Virus record (IMG/VR): IMGVR_UViG_3300048918_000241
Span: 1 to 49,342 of that record
DNA length: 49,342 bases
Reading direction: 5' to 3' (one strand)
From: a virus
Part shown: piece after piece, positions 33,901-40,507 of the stretch
How the letters are laid out: the number at the start of each line of letters is the position of its first letter
Numbering within the stretch: position 1 is the first letter of the stretch
Position numbers and translations under genes: made by a program
Notes under the pieces: generated by a model
The model's database searches: none
The model's input: only the letters and a program-made list of their open reading frames with translations
What the model was told of the DNA's origin: nothing

Positions 33901-35528
33901 TCGACCAGTGGCCCGCTCTCGCGCAGTTCTTCCAGGTCAGCAAGACCGGTGGTACGCCTCACTGGATCATCAAGCAGTTCGTCGATCCCTTCATCGGTAT
34001 CACACGCGCTGTTGAGACCGGCAACATGGAGCACATCGCCTGGGGCTTCCAGGACGCACTTGGTGCGATGCCCTTGTTCAACCAGACGATGGCCATTGAC
34101 GCTCAGCAGACGTTCGAGTCGCTGACCGCTGAGGCCGACGAGGCCCAGTACGACGGCACTGACACCGGCCAGATGAAGGCTCTTGGCCTGCTCACGAAGG
34201 CTGTCATGGCTTACGAGTCCATGATCCTTGAGTCCTCGTTCGCCAACCTGATCTATCAGCAGGTCGACAAGTGGGACCGCGATCCGTTCCTGATTCCAGA
34301 GCTCGGTCCCGACGGCAAGGTCGTGCGCGACAAGATGGGCATCCCTCAGCCCACTACGGCGCTCGAAGACTTCTATGACCCGCAGACCGGCGAGCTCAAG
34401 CAGGGCTACAAGGGCCGCGACTTCTTCGAGTCCACTGCCGCAGGCTACGCAGAGAACCGTGCGACGTTCGCGTTCCTCATGTCGCTCGGTACCGGCTTGC
34501 AGGACAGCCAGTACTGGCGTCAGAACATGGCGGTCAAGACTCGCAAGATCGACAAGCCTGAGGTCACAATCGACCAGGCCAAGGAGCTTGTCGCCGGTAT
34601 CTTCGAGAACAACGGCTACGCGGACCAGCTCACGGCCCTCGCAGACGGTCAGGGTATCGACCGGTCGTGGCTCCTGTCCTCGTACCAGCCGGACGGACAC
34701 GAAGCACTGACCACGCTCGGTGCTGAGGCAGTCATCCGTGGTGTCTGGAACGGCTCCGTCAAGCTCGGAGACAAGGCTCTCGATGGAGTCTACATTCCTT
34801 ACGACATGCGCTCCCAGCTCCAGGACATGTTCCTGAACGAGTTCACTCAGGAAGGCGTCGACCTAGGCCTGTCGCAGAAGGACGCAGTCGCCCGAGCTAA
34901 GCTCATCGGTTACGGCCCGTACAACGACAGCACCGTCCCCGGTTTGTTCGACGTGATCTGGTCTGATGACCTGTCGTACACGCGGTCCAGCCAGTATGCC
35001 CAGCTCAACACGACCTACGTTACTGGTCCTGACGGCAAGCCGTGGGCCACTGCGATGCAGAGGAACACGCTGCTCGGAGCGTTTGGCGTCGTCACCCCGT
35101 TCTACACTCCGGACACCGGTCGCGGCATGCCGACCGACCAGGTGCTGAACGCCGTCGACTTCGGCACTAACACCAACACCGGCATGCGCGGTCTCGAGAA
35201 GCGTGACGAGACCTGGCTGAACCCGACTCCTGAGCAGATCGGTAAGGAGATCGAGGACGCGATCAAGAAGCTTGAGAACAAGGCCTTCACGCCGTCCGGC
35301 ACCACGAGTCAGTACACCGGTTACGGTCGTAGCCGCTACGGCTCTGGCGGTGGCGGTGGCGGTCGCTCCTACGCTCAGAACCCGTTCATGCCGTTCCTCA
35401 ACGGTATGAAGGGCGGCTACCTCGACAACGTCCCACAGATCTACATCAACAACATCAACGTCCGCCGTGCAGACATCGCACGCCAGCGGTTCTCCAGCGA
35501 GAGAGGAAGGCTCTTCCAATGGCAGTGA
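21969..35528 (+). CDS. Giant virion protein (4519 residues), candidate injected RNA polymerase
   Basis: GTG start at 21969 with TGGAGG six bases upstream; uninterrupted for 13.56 kb. Residues 3-37 contain a repeated W-x-x-F-G-G motif (KDWSAFGG, TNWAKFGG). About 190-244 is a Gly/Ala-rich hydrophobic stretch (VATGAGGAVTAMGAAAAIAA) likely to meet membrane. SLLEAIGGDFDGDRIRSV (D843, D845, D847) resembles the catalytic DFDGD loop of double-psi-barrel RNA polymerases, with RDPIDQDISFQLLIPM upstream, where related enzymes carry RxP. Further hydrophobic helices lie near 3645-3675, 3812-3865 and 3917-3942; the end is Gly-rich (YGSGGGGGGRSYAQ). Such size, mixed content and a place next to the portal suit an internal virion protein ejected with the DNA. 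The polymerase role is inference. Confidence 0.85.
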   Translation: MAKDWSAFGGTSSDQQGPASQPAPQRTNWAKFGGGGVQDNSSPKALSGGQRGDVANSFDNKFYETWNKQIDEQNKAGKALDIYGRKDFTGIVTRDDSKYGVQFGDVYRDGQKQYNLFQDPEVDKQSAYQLMGRVTLSDDELAHAGNTDRLAEMVDNKRLANETDARAGRSAREFQDQVDVQKDKNTKSGFQDAMIPVATGAGGAVTAMGAAAAIAASTGIGAPLGVLLGIGALGAAAGVTGGVMNRDLIQENIARQQVLIRTAEMRKPGAGVAQALQSFGQVYGQTLTPATNIVMGGQDLIAGGGKWNNESDWYAVNPETGQSLRNGWWDVARFGAGVVDSFGSSAGAGRAAYLGSIGSQLLGQGSQLAYQGEVFNDRSGKFQSIYTNDQGEADPFRAASAWGSFGIDAIQSFGLQGMLSASARRGAGLGQRLEREEAGGFNFKLDEQGRAVGRASIAPSFFAPSEAFRGIAAGSLARIRAGGAKVTADDLYQSIKRLEGKAGAGWGATLVTGLSEGYEEGVQEVLNQWATGSPFDLDSIVQSATQGLSMGLGMGAGGAVMARTGEKRMKAQAYAAHVMLRGEQTSDERKAWEKRWSGLTDTQKRAEATLNSVQTQVMKQAVNNAGLKQARTIATNDPAAQDRLDTARLALAEQTMRNAAPNTKSYVRITSFEDTRIPGDRIQVSANRANMMLVDQRTALALMAQGGAADQQIDPAIQQLAGQSVTQLDLLLPWMRNAAQAYSQGNFGTRRAVVESVNAVLNNWATGQPVDTNANVPEALITTDPETALARAYAVSLNFARDPIDQDISFQLLIPMISNKMSEMGADQTAQVSYSLLEAIGGDFDGDRIRSVQRLATTPDQFVRARSGERSITGVGERKDGVGGRESMIAVRHFEEAWLETYREANSSAQLTDLLLSTRREIRAAIAAQVDDSVEMNRLITLAFVQIRNGSTDAIRDFVTAVMREPELASRLLAKGRQELFNVPERLNRLFSNGMAEFSEKLAVVKAPDPVPFRPKDPIPARQGGPVIRERAAATRGRTMFLQSPAADMFRIFQELRYSPLRTPVEARHHVNREEPLLAELQQLYLQLGQGEIESALDQAYADSEVNARVVTWLQAMSDESAVNGERIPVAVLGSMAVPFFDNGEQRGWVTLTQSLLARSLDIDEAKYGPLIEFDVNLQARFAKLKKMTQPGRTDAKAPIHRKNAGAAFVYVFGQMSVADIAGEGVTANDNVTVDQLYRSYYGQDYRGRHSWMQSAKATENYPERITEHDLPYTEAHAREAGVTPWKALVDSIEEAANFDLSTNDNGDPIGESANQSREVSKQVWNIVEEIHQGMHAAALPEQRTLTLENLQTFLQQNPSISQAVMSLAVYDPKMVGVFSERTERNDDGNVETLMAPWLYEALLMEPKQAELSILLNSAILSYRALSVQTRTDLENPDNQTGHVRDYEKLDDRFHQLFFKLAAGDPTGLNEARFFNKVEEIFNNGGGVEDFIRLLNNEYRGNQAPFVAWYRDVASFDANAMLRFGAPVAGTEQRKAISDLQIATAGIAKTIRDEQLAQADVSAQLSQARDERKQGVISDNGPRMALRDAIQFARQFEVGIGANEMLDSLSAALQTFYAKAADKGVGPDEYAAAAAMDVMYQEFAINYVRVDTSTGVIDLDTVIKNPQILLRGPITIMDRFGNTFEWLPEDPSLQDQDAIEDRIINQLEDFVLDNWEGQKRSDNNPLQAQGVAQSVIRRMLEPSVWQMTADGRGFQQRSLVSDSLSGMLSRDAYSRLYGDNNAPVEEQDSGSITDWIGLVNSSSSTFGGDVEVQRYLGQYLATAASSLEHLTANEAQEFVRKTTVEFGYLLQKVGDVVNRYADSDWNMPLDYVDEDGKAIDLLTKQRNAARKEMRDRWLNRRFGEGIGPAAGQLIDDWMLQEINQVTTAAVTDTQQNAWQKAVSENRRDDAQAIMDEIKAKIDDPLIKSHIAKAEFIRNVYVTHEPIKALITMFGYPAAGDGDANAARRELIKSYVDGMGTELVNRNPWADKSLYRIQNSIDSGTTSVPEEDWNAASRALIAWHVLNIAGNQGASEISTDEFPALETKDGELSDALKTWDPSNQYMFDKIFDAKSPMVRAAAYISGQSRRGNVPTIQDLGYALDTGLGHEDRLRNWTLMVPASAREDRARYDADSAQFLVAMAGQPQDTVALAAASATDFDLGKVAQVGGLDANVVSLSLADEKGNTPPITVADIVYGNPLRLPLQDSNGRMMPLANLHGRFVKEMMVGGQPFDMTHVAIQHPESGYWVLDLDQLRAVLKNEDRTTTVEFSLVTQASKQVTAKGKITGLAHSQYFDGVIDPVTDINTPRSLIGARLSAAGGSGRVEQQNALQASKKGKRALKRATMFSRRQRAVMETSWATDLNKVLHLKAMAVSENGLNLKENDWRFYNADYKLQEMKHFVVSAKGTWSAQQVIQWQAENPGVPITDDAALGPDAKLFVPSIGKLRAMYGDIGPSSINLPTNAVWTGDPTDIPVFDGVTTAPLMQEVPGVLNPTTLSLLDTEFGARRPFTRYSGTRMHTTERMHEWDQRLRLRDQKRARIDTDRLSNPQFNAERMSEPGRKVLAETIQAAPNFNWRAAGVPINAHTSPTDQALMSRAANDLVTAISQDGRKMIFLFNEVDSRRNPGDGVLTAATYENGFPGMEPGPNDLVVLNVDSFTKEQLSDGTAFKRLEMVMRSGADVFIATTADTTNQGILSRYMAQSQAYEQVPGTPNLFQERNYVAPRSTDTESLVSTLTSMNPISGENKSILFHGFNVEMDENGAGIKNPQNMLKERAVVTNIVPTRMYPGFSLPKTSKAQLQVLRKVNELFEQKPRWMNDHEYNSLKKLKGKYDAMRNGGEFPMGQLERGDLIPLVRQQPSGEIDIYFSRYKHEDERWSDVLKQLDDQKGLAVSHKPVSTNFTGFEGYVEKLEASSKHGARVRMRVKLAQFGDKRQVALAGMKYVISAIGLDRLRMPSTSLTPDKDIDFVSDFASLQSKHAYQGVIKNHRTAIVGFGWDMSQKLLQAFREAGNPQMTEAEMREILKRFADTAGGKSAAYLRELISDRAELAAVMQSNGSPIDFNQPSPLIGYVEATLVYLMGAERTGPNDNPLDHILGPFGGLLREQEFMGATAQELPRLFTEYFDNLPPQHETRQDILKEFQAQLNRDKNGYYILNPDFTVTAVTTKGGKITKAETGRLQIAEVNSTGDNPTFDRFAEQSAGNYEDWSPHTAALATTALGTTLVRNKDLQSAVWRAVTAEGVPEIALGGASGATLLNAMMDIGADAGYSQYQWNADNPAQEWYRTQSLNVGHAYRVGVNTDRWKFDDDEPGKQAGREQQYSAIVDKILGKLHLNVNTQRDLVDYWVRQTIGQFGEKDPESKAGDVTFDLAMQAATDILYNVEHYVLPVVDADVPLLHRDDLAAIFDANRDHPTPWLLREGVDVNTDIYRSKTVLPSDWSGFVHVALGTAETGQISFDPMNAMATDGILQSYAIGEDALRGLPISRSDLVEANLWDPQTSRLVISIDPRRNDFASEPMILDPATTTLGNMFGIERQGSRWQGKRNLSPERRRRDSYRQKYRKERGLASPVETGIRNYRQVGAQWISESNNVNGVVQAVHDLRHFTTLFNPFLWLGAGVELTVRNVQDDIVGAIMGTGHGASQRLNPVNWNNEEGKARIAQFKASQKALATNPQFAGMLYADMQFKDPHIRRNWITKFTGFLGKSGDWMQDPTYGQPQYVMARRYLEAVLEYIQNNGIIMSEGNLLFQLEHNPQWVRQNLNDAHRSATARISNMRSLKMTAMGLAIRSIYEIPSNANNNGMRMFGQLFLKTPLMYSGYLANVATNMLGLNTANNIILMYLNGRKAGKFAQRALGEAFVKDGQIDFSGILDTVDLTRSMVSDGVSLSALFLAAAFAGSTGLASGEDDEERRRRRAMQYQQAGIVYDPRQIANDWRNNEAIYLDQWPALAQFFQVSKTGGTPHWIIKQFVDPFIGITRAVETGNMEHIAWGFQDALGAMPLFNQTMAIDAQQTFESLTAEADEAQYDGTDTGQMKALGLLTKAVMAYESMILESSFANLIYQQVDKWDRDPFLIPELGPDGKVVRDKMGIPQPTTALEDFYDPQTGELKQGYKGRDFFESTAAGYAENRATFAFLMSLGTGLQDSQYWRQNMAVKTRKIDKPEVTIDQAKELVAGIFENNGYADQLTALADGQGIDRSWLLSSYQPDGHEALTTLGAEAVIRGVWNGSVKLGDKALDGVYIPYDMRSQLQDMFLNEFTQEGVDLGLSQKDAVARAKLIGYGPYNDSTVPGLFDVIWSDDLSYTRSSQYAQLNTTYVTGPDGKPWATAMQRNTLLGAFGVVTPFYTPDTGRGMPTDQVLNAVDFGTNTNTGMRGLEKRDETWLNPTPEQIGKEIEDAIKKLENKAFTPSGTTSQYTGYGRSRYGSGGGGGGRSYAQNPFMPFLNGMKGGYLDNVPQIYINNINVRRADIARQRFSSERGRLFQWQ

Positions 35529-37549
35529 GCGAATTCGAGGCGATCCTCAAGCCCGAGGATTGGTACGACCGCTACATGGTCGACGACAAGGGCTGTCTCA
35601 TCCCCAACGGTCTGTCGGACGGCGCAGCTCGGAAGATCCGCATGTACAACCGCTTCAAGATTCAGGCAGACACCCGCCTGGCTCAGTACGAGAAGTACGA
35701 GAAGCAGGCTGCTGCGGAGGTCGTATCTCGCAAGCCCGACCTGCCAAACATCTCGTCCGGCGAGTCGGCAGGCTTCATCCGGCGCATCGCTCGCAACGTC
35801 GTGCAGCACACGCCGAACGTCTTCATCATGAACGAGTTCGACGACGAGTCGATCCCCGGCGTGATCGCCTTGGACATTCTCAAAAAGAAGATCATCGGCG
35901 ACGACCTGTACTCGAACAACATGCAGCAGAATCTGAACACCACGTTCCGACGCGGTGCTGCACTCGGCTTCGACTGCGTCATCCCGGTCATGACGCAGGA
36001 CAACCGCAAGCGTTGGTACATCCAGTACGACAACATCCACTACCGCGACGTATTTCCTGAGCCTGGCGCGAAGGATATCCGTCGTGCGCATGACATCTTC
36101 ATCCGTCGCTACCTCACGCGCGGCGAGGTCCACAACCTCATCAGGACCCAGGCCCAGGGCTGGGACGTGGCCGCACTTCGCCTCCTGCTCAGTACCTCGC
36201 CCATGATGCGCGAGTGGTACGACCACGAGTCGAAGAAGCATCACGTCAACTCTGAGGCCTATGAGGTCATCACGTGGTACTCCGACACCGGCGAGCCGTT
36301 CCTCACCTGGTCGGGTAACATGAAGGTCCTGCTCCGCGTCGAGAAGAACACGCATCCGGCTGGCGAGCACCCGGTGTTCTTCTTCATTCCCGAGGTCGAC
36401 GACCAGCAGCCTTGGGGCAAGTCGCTCCTGTCTCTGACCTACGGTCGGCAGGAGTTCCAGGACCTGTTCATGAACGGCATCATGAAGATGCTGATCAGGA
36501 ACATCAACCCGCCCATCATTGCGTACGGCACGGTCAACGGCGGACTCAACCTGTCGCCCGGCAAGTTTAACGAGATTGCAAACCCGAACGCCAGGGTTGA
36601 GGCCGTCGAGGTTAACACGCAGGCGATGATGATGTTCGGCCAGGTCCAGCAGCAGAACCAGGCCAACATGGTTCAGCTGACCGGTGCTGCAGATCAGCAG
36701 ATGGCCGCACAGAACACTGGCGGCATGATGAGTCAGACGCCTGCAGGTGTCGAGGCCCAGCAGCAGATGGTCGACATCACGACCAACAACTACCAGAAGT
36801 CGATGGAAGAGTTCTTCAGCCGCTACTGCTCGTACGCGCTGACGATCTACTTCGCTGAGATGAAGGGCATCAAGTCCATCACGCCCTCGGCTGACCTCCG
36901 TCGCGCACTCGAAGCAGAGGGTGTCGATCCCTCAGCCTTCATCCACGAAGAGCACATCGACGACGAGGGCAACAAGGTCCCCGCAGACGGGACCGGCCTC
37001 ATGGACGGTCAGCTGAAGATCGACTTCTCCGACATGAACGTCGAGTACTTCGTGCAGTGCGTCCCCGGCTCCTTGGTTGAGCTCGAAGACGACAAGCAGC
37101 TCCGTCAGCTCAAGGAAGTCTTCGTTCCGCTGTCGCAGGCCATGCCTGCTATCGCGCAGTCCGGCGACCCGCAGTCCCTGCGTCGTGCGTCCCAGGCTCT
37201 GGAGTACATCGTTCAGAAGACCATCGAACTCTCCGGAGGTATCCACTCCGCAGAGATCAAGAAGATCTTTGCTGGTGATGCGGACAGTGTCGATGAGCGT
37301 GACTCCCGCATCGAGCGTGTCGAGCAGACGATCGGTGGTCTGCACTCCGAGAATGGCGAGTTTAACGACGCGGTCCTCGAAGCCATCTCGCGTCAGCAGG
37401 AACAGATCGCGACGCTTGCAGAGGGCATGCGGGCGCTCATGAACCGCGTCCAGCCGGGTATCGCCACGCAAGTCCCTGGGGGCCAAACCGCGCCACCCGC
37501 CGCCGAACCGGGGGCACCCGCCCCGGCACCCGAACTGCAGCCTGCCTAG
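35519..37549 (+). CDS. Portal protein
   Basis: 676 residues; ATG 35519 overlaps the giant gene by ten bases, with GAGGAAGG upstream. Layout is that of podovirus-like portals: an N-terminal arm, a wing with beta pieces (RKRWYIQYDNIHYRDVFPEP, YEVITWYSDTGEPFLTW), the EHPVFFFIPEVDDQQPWGKS segment leading into the stem/crown helices (SLTYGRQEFQDLFMNGIMKM), and NPPIIAYGTVNGG. The C-terminal 100 residues are coiled-coil-like and end in a Pro/Ala-rich tail (TAPPAAEPGAPAPAPE). It forms the ring through which DNA is packaged and is bound by the terminase. It is followed directly by the capsid gene. Confidence 0.88.
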   Translation: MAVSEFEAILKPEDWYDRYMVDDKGCLIPNGLSDGAARKIRMYNRFKIQADTRLAQYEKYEKQAAAEVVSRKPDLPNISSGESAGFIRRIARNVVQHTPNVFIMNEFDDESIPGVIALDILKKKIIGDDLYSNNMQQNLNTTFRRGAALGFDCVIPVMTQDNRKRWYIQYDNIHYRDVFPEPGAKDIRRAHDIFIRRYLTRGEVHNLIRTQAQGWDVAALRLLLSTSPMMREWYDHESKKHHVNSEAYEVITWYSDTGEPFLTWSGNMKVLLRVEKNTHPAGEHPVFFFIPEVDDQQPWGKSLLSLTYGRQEFQDLFMNGIMKMLIRNINPPIIAYGTVNGGLNLSPGKFNEIANPNARVEAVEVNTQAMMMFGQVQQQNQANMVQLTGAADQQMAAQNTGGMMSQTPAGVEAQQQMVDITTNNYQKSMEEFFSRYCSYALTIYFAEMKGIKSITPSADLRRALEAEGVDPSAFIHEEHIDDEGNKVPADGTGLMDGQLKIDFSDMNVEYFVQCVPGSLVELEDDKQLRQLKEVFVPLSQAMPAIAQSGDPQSLRRASQALEYIVQKTIELSGGIHSAEIKKIFAGDADSVDERDSRIERVEQTIGGLHSENGEFNDAVLEAISRQQEQIATLAEGMRALMNRVQPGIATQVPGGQTAPPAAEPGAPAPAPELQPA

Positions 37550-37608
37550 CAAGGTAGACTGTCCATAGAGGACGCGCCAGTGTCCGCCAATCCAGAAGGG
37601 AACCCAGA

Positions 37609-39291
37609 ATGGCTGCACCAGTCGTTCAGAAGGGCGCACTGACCAAGTATCAGCTCGTCCTCCACAAGGTCATGGGGATCAAGTCCCCGATCAACGGCAT
37701 GTTCAGTGGTTCCGAGCTCACGCCCGGTGACTTCGTGAACAGCCGTGTGGTCGCCGTCCCGGACATCCGGGTCGACGACTACATCGTCGACAGCGACATC
37801 GCTCGCATCGGCGGCGACCATTACTCCGGCTCGGAGTACACGCAGAAGTGGAAGAACGGAATCCCGCCGATCGAGTGGCGCTACTACTCGACCTCGCGGC
37901 ACCGCTCCTTCGGCTACACCGTGTTCAAGGAGCAGGAGCAGTACACGCCGATCAAGAATCTGCCCCAGGAGTACCTGGCGCGGAAGATGTCGACGACCGT
38001 CCTCCGCGACCACGACAAGTACCTCCTGCTCGCGATCATCCTCGGTCGCATGACCGGCAAGCTGGTGCCCCGTACCAGCAACGACACGTACACCTCGGTG
38101 ATCGAGTCGACGACCGGCATCTCGGCAGCAGAGATCGCGTGCACCGGCAACCAGGCCGACTACAAGTGGGTCGCACAGCCGGGCGAGCAGTCGGACAACG
38201 AGATCCAGCCGACCTTCGCCACGATCAAGGGCATGGTCTTCGACGCGGCGGACCCGCTGAAGACGCTGGACGCACTGACCACGATGTTCTCGGAGAACTG
38301 GTTCGACACGAACTTCTCGAACTCCGAGCGCTTCATGCTCATCACGTCCCAGCTCGAGCTCTCGTTCCGCGACTCGCTGATCAAGGCCGGCACCTACGTG
38401 GACGGCGGCTTCGACGTCTACAAGAACGCGGACACGTCCGGCGTGGTCGGCCCCGCATTCTTCGGCAAACTCCGTGGATGGACCTTCGTGAAGATCCACC
38501 CCGAGTTCCTGCCGAAGGTGTTCGTCGACGCGAGCAACGTGGTCGACCCGTCGCCGACTCTCACGGGTGTCGGTACGGCGGCGTCGCGCACGCTGAAGCA
38601 GGTCGTGGCCCTCGCCGCCTACAAGGGTGCGGCGCAGACCCACGACTTCTTCGCCGACAAGCGCGAGGCGGACGGTGGTGTGCGCGGTGACTTCACCGAG
38701 TACGTGCAGCACATGAGCTACGACGCGTGGGTCATCGACCAGATGTCCGACGGCATCGTGCCGCTCTTCCTGCCCGCCGACCTGGACGGCAACGGCACGA
38801 CCGACGTGAACTACACGCCGGTCAACGACTCGTTCGTCCGAGTCGCCGCCGCCCTGCAGGCCGCACGCTCGACGCTCGGCACCGGTTCCAACGGGTCCAC
38901 CTACCCGTTCTACCCGGCGTCCGGCCCGGTGGTCAACCCGGCTCTGCCTGGTTGGTTCGAGCAGCCCTACGACCGCACGAACGCCATCAACCAGGCGCTC
39001 CCGGTCAAGGAGGCTGGCGACGTGGCAAAGAACTACCCGGCCCTGCCTGGCGACACGTCCAACGTCGACGCGAACGACATCAACGGTCTCATCGTTGCTG
39101 TCACCACGGCGGCCACGGCGCGTCCGACCTCGACGGCGGTTTCGCTCAGCGCCGTCTACAAGTTCACGAACAACCAGCTGTACCAGGTCACGACCGCGGG
39201 CACGACCGCCGCGTCGCAGCCGAGCACGACCGGCGTGGACATCGGCGAGACCGTGACGGACGGCACCGCCGTCCTCAAGCGGATCCTCTAA
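37609..39291 (+). CDS. Major capsid protein with C-terminal extra domain
   Basis: 560 residues, AGAAGGGAA before ATG 37609. Placement directly after the portal, size, very regular high-GC codon choice and segments such as EWRYYSTSRHRSFGYTVF and IKGMVFDAADPLKTLDALT and VVGPAFFGKLRGWTFVKIHP (an HK97-fold-type P-domain region) support the capsid call. Residues about 480-560 form a separate beta-rich part (AVYKFTNNQLYQVTTAGTT, then DIGETVTDGTAVLKRIL), similar to short decorating domains seen in phage structural proteins. A perfect terminator follows, so the gene can be strongly and separately expressed. Confidence 0.85.
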   Translation: MAAPVVQKGALTKYQLVLHKVMGIKSPINGMFSGSELTPGDFVNSRVVAVPDIRVDDYIVDSDIARIGGDHYSGSEYTQKWKNGIPPIEWRYYSTSRHRSFGYTVFKEQEQYTPIKNLPQEYLARKMSTTVLRDHDKYLLLAIILGRMTGKLVPRTSNDTYTSVIESTTGISAAEIACTGNQADYKWVAQPGEQSDNEIQPTFATIKGMVFDAADPLKTLDALTTMFSENWFDTNFSNSERFMLITSQLELSFRDSLIKAGTYVDGGFDVYKNADTSGVVGPAFFGKLRGWTFVKIHPEFLPKVFVDASNVVDPSPTLTGVGTAASRTLKQVVALAAYKGAAQTHDFFADKREADGGVRGDFTEYVQHMSYDAWVIDQMSDGIVPLFLPADLDGNGTTDVNYTPVNDSFVRVAAALQAARSTLGTGSNGSTYPFYPASGPVVNPALPGWFEQPYDRTNAINQALPVKEAGDVAKNYPALPGDTSNVDANDINGLIVAVTTAATARPTSTAVSLSAVYKFTNNQLYQVTTAGTTAASQPSTTGVDIGETVTDGTAVLKRIL

Positions 39292-39298
39292 TCGGATC

Positions 39299-39331
39299 GG
39301 GTCGGGGTATGATTGATTCATACCCCGACCC
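39299..39331 (+). terminator. Strong stem-loop after the capsid gene
   Basis: A perfect 14-bp stem (39299-39312 with 39318-39331), 5-base loop, eight bases past the capsid stop. No T-run. It likely lowers transcription into the tail genes relative to capsid. Confidence 0.8.
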
Positions 39332-39357
39332 ACCAAGGTCCAAGACAAGGAGAAGCT

Positions 39358-39579
39358 ATGGACCCGATCAAGGCTCTCACGGAGATCTTCAAGCAGATCG
39401 CCGATCTCGCCGGTGCAGGTCACGACCTGATCACCAAGGCGGGCGGCGGTGGCGGCGAAGGTGCTCCGCCCCAGCATGGCGGCAACCGACCGCCCGAAGG
39501 CTCGCCCCAGGAAGAGCGGATGGAATCCCCGGCTGAGGAGCGGCGCGAGCCTCCCGGCCCCGAGGACCGTCAGCAGTAA
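39358..39579 (+). CDS. Small Gly/Pro/Glu-rich protein after capsid
   Basis: 73 residues from ATG 39358 with AAGGAG upstream; frames starting earlier would begin inside the terminator. An amphipathic helix (MDPIKALTEIFKQIADLAGA) is followed by a disordered Gly-rich then Pro/Glu/Arg-rich tail. It lies between two terminators, alone. A capsid-associated peptide is plausible from position only. Confidence 0.7.
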   Translation: MDPIKALTEIFKQIADLAGAGHDLITKAGGGGGEGAPPQHGGNRPPEGSPQEERMESPAEERREPPGPEDRQQ

Positions 39580-39591
39580 GGCGACAGTGAT

Positions 39592-39625
39592 GCGTGGGCG
39601 GCGTCTTCCTTCCCGCCGCCCACGC
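39592..39625 (+). terminator. Stem-loop between small gene and first tail-fibre gene
   Basis: A perfect 12-bp stem (39592-39603 with 39614-39625) with a 10-base pyrimidine-rich loop, 12 bases after the preceding stop. The next ribosome binding site follows at once. Confidence 0.75.
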
Positions 39626-39643
39626 TTCATCTAGGGAGACATC

Positions 39644-40501
39644 ATGGCTTTCAGCAGCAACAGCCCCGAAGATCAGACGATCCTCCGGCTTCAGGCTCGC
39701 AAGTCGTATGCTCTGTCGGTGTACATCACCGACACGAACGGCTCCCCGCTCGACATTTCTGACTGCACGATCCGCATGATTGTGCGGAAGTCGGTGCCGT
39801 CCGCCACATCAGACGACACCGGCAATCTTATCTCCAACTCGCAGGCTGTGCTCGTCCAGCCTGTTCTCGGCTGGTCGCGCTTCGAGCTACAGGCCAGCGA
39901 CCTCGACTTCGCTCCCGGAGAGTACTCGTTCTCCATCGTCCTCTGGTACCAGGGTTTCTCGACCGTGATCATCGCCGGTCCCCTGGAGCTGGAGCAGAAT
40001 AACGAGTTCAACAGTGTCGGCCAGGTCTACACCGTCGACATGATGCAGTCCACCGCACTCTCTGTGGTGCTGTGGAACGGCAAGGCAATCGAGGTCAAGA
40101 CCGGCCCGACCCTTGCTCCCGGTACTGCCTCGTTCACGAAGCAGGACGAGATGAAGCTCGATGAGCTCTACGCCGGAGCACTCGCTGCTGGCGAAGTTCT
40201 CAACGCGGACCTCATCCCTGACGGTGTCTCCAAGGTCATTATGACCATGGCCGAGCGAGACAAGCTCGCCAACCTCACGCTCAACTGGACAGACATCCAG
40301 GGCAAGCCTGCCTTCGGCACGGCGTCGCTCAAGGATGAAGCATACTTCGTCAAGACGGGCGCAGGCACCGCGACCGACATCGCGTCTGGAACCTTCGTCA
40401 ACACCCGAATCCCGAAGGTGATTCTTCTCCAGGGCATCAGCGAAGGGACTGCAGCCCCAGCTTCCGGCAACCCGTTCTCCATCTACCTTAAGCACGCGTA
40501 G
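39644..40501 (+). CDS. Tail-fibre-type protein with shared attachment domain
   Basis: 285 residues. The first 145 residues (ARKSYALSVYITDTNGSPLD, GEYSFSIVLWYQGFSTVII, LELEQNNEFNSVGQVYTVD) form a beta-rich domain that recurs at the N-terminus of the fibre protein 42265-44415. The second half is helical/linker-like with MTMAERDKLANLTLNWTDIQ and a fibre-type repeat, DIASGTFVNTRIPKV, then a short C-terminal knob. Phages often use a common N-terminal domain to fix different fibres to one tail site. I infer a fibre or adaptor of the tail tip. Confidence 0.75.
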   Translation: MAFSSNSPEDQTILRLQARKSYALSVYITDTNGSPLDISDCTIRMIVRKSVPSATSDDTGNLISNSQAVLVQPVLGWSRFELQASDLDFAPGEYSFSIVLWYQGFSTVIIAGPLELEQNNEFNSVGQVYTVDMMQSTALSVVLWNGKAIEVKTGPTLAPGTASFTKQDEMKLDELYAGALAAGEVLNADLIPDGVSKVIMTMAERDKLANLTLNWTDIQGKPAFGTASLKDEAYFVKTGAGTATDIASGTFVNTRIPKVILLQGISEGTAAPASGNPFSIYLKHA

Positions 40502-40507
40502 GCCTAG

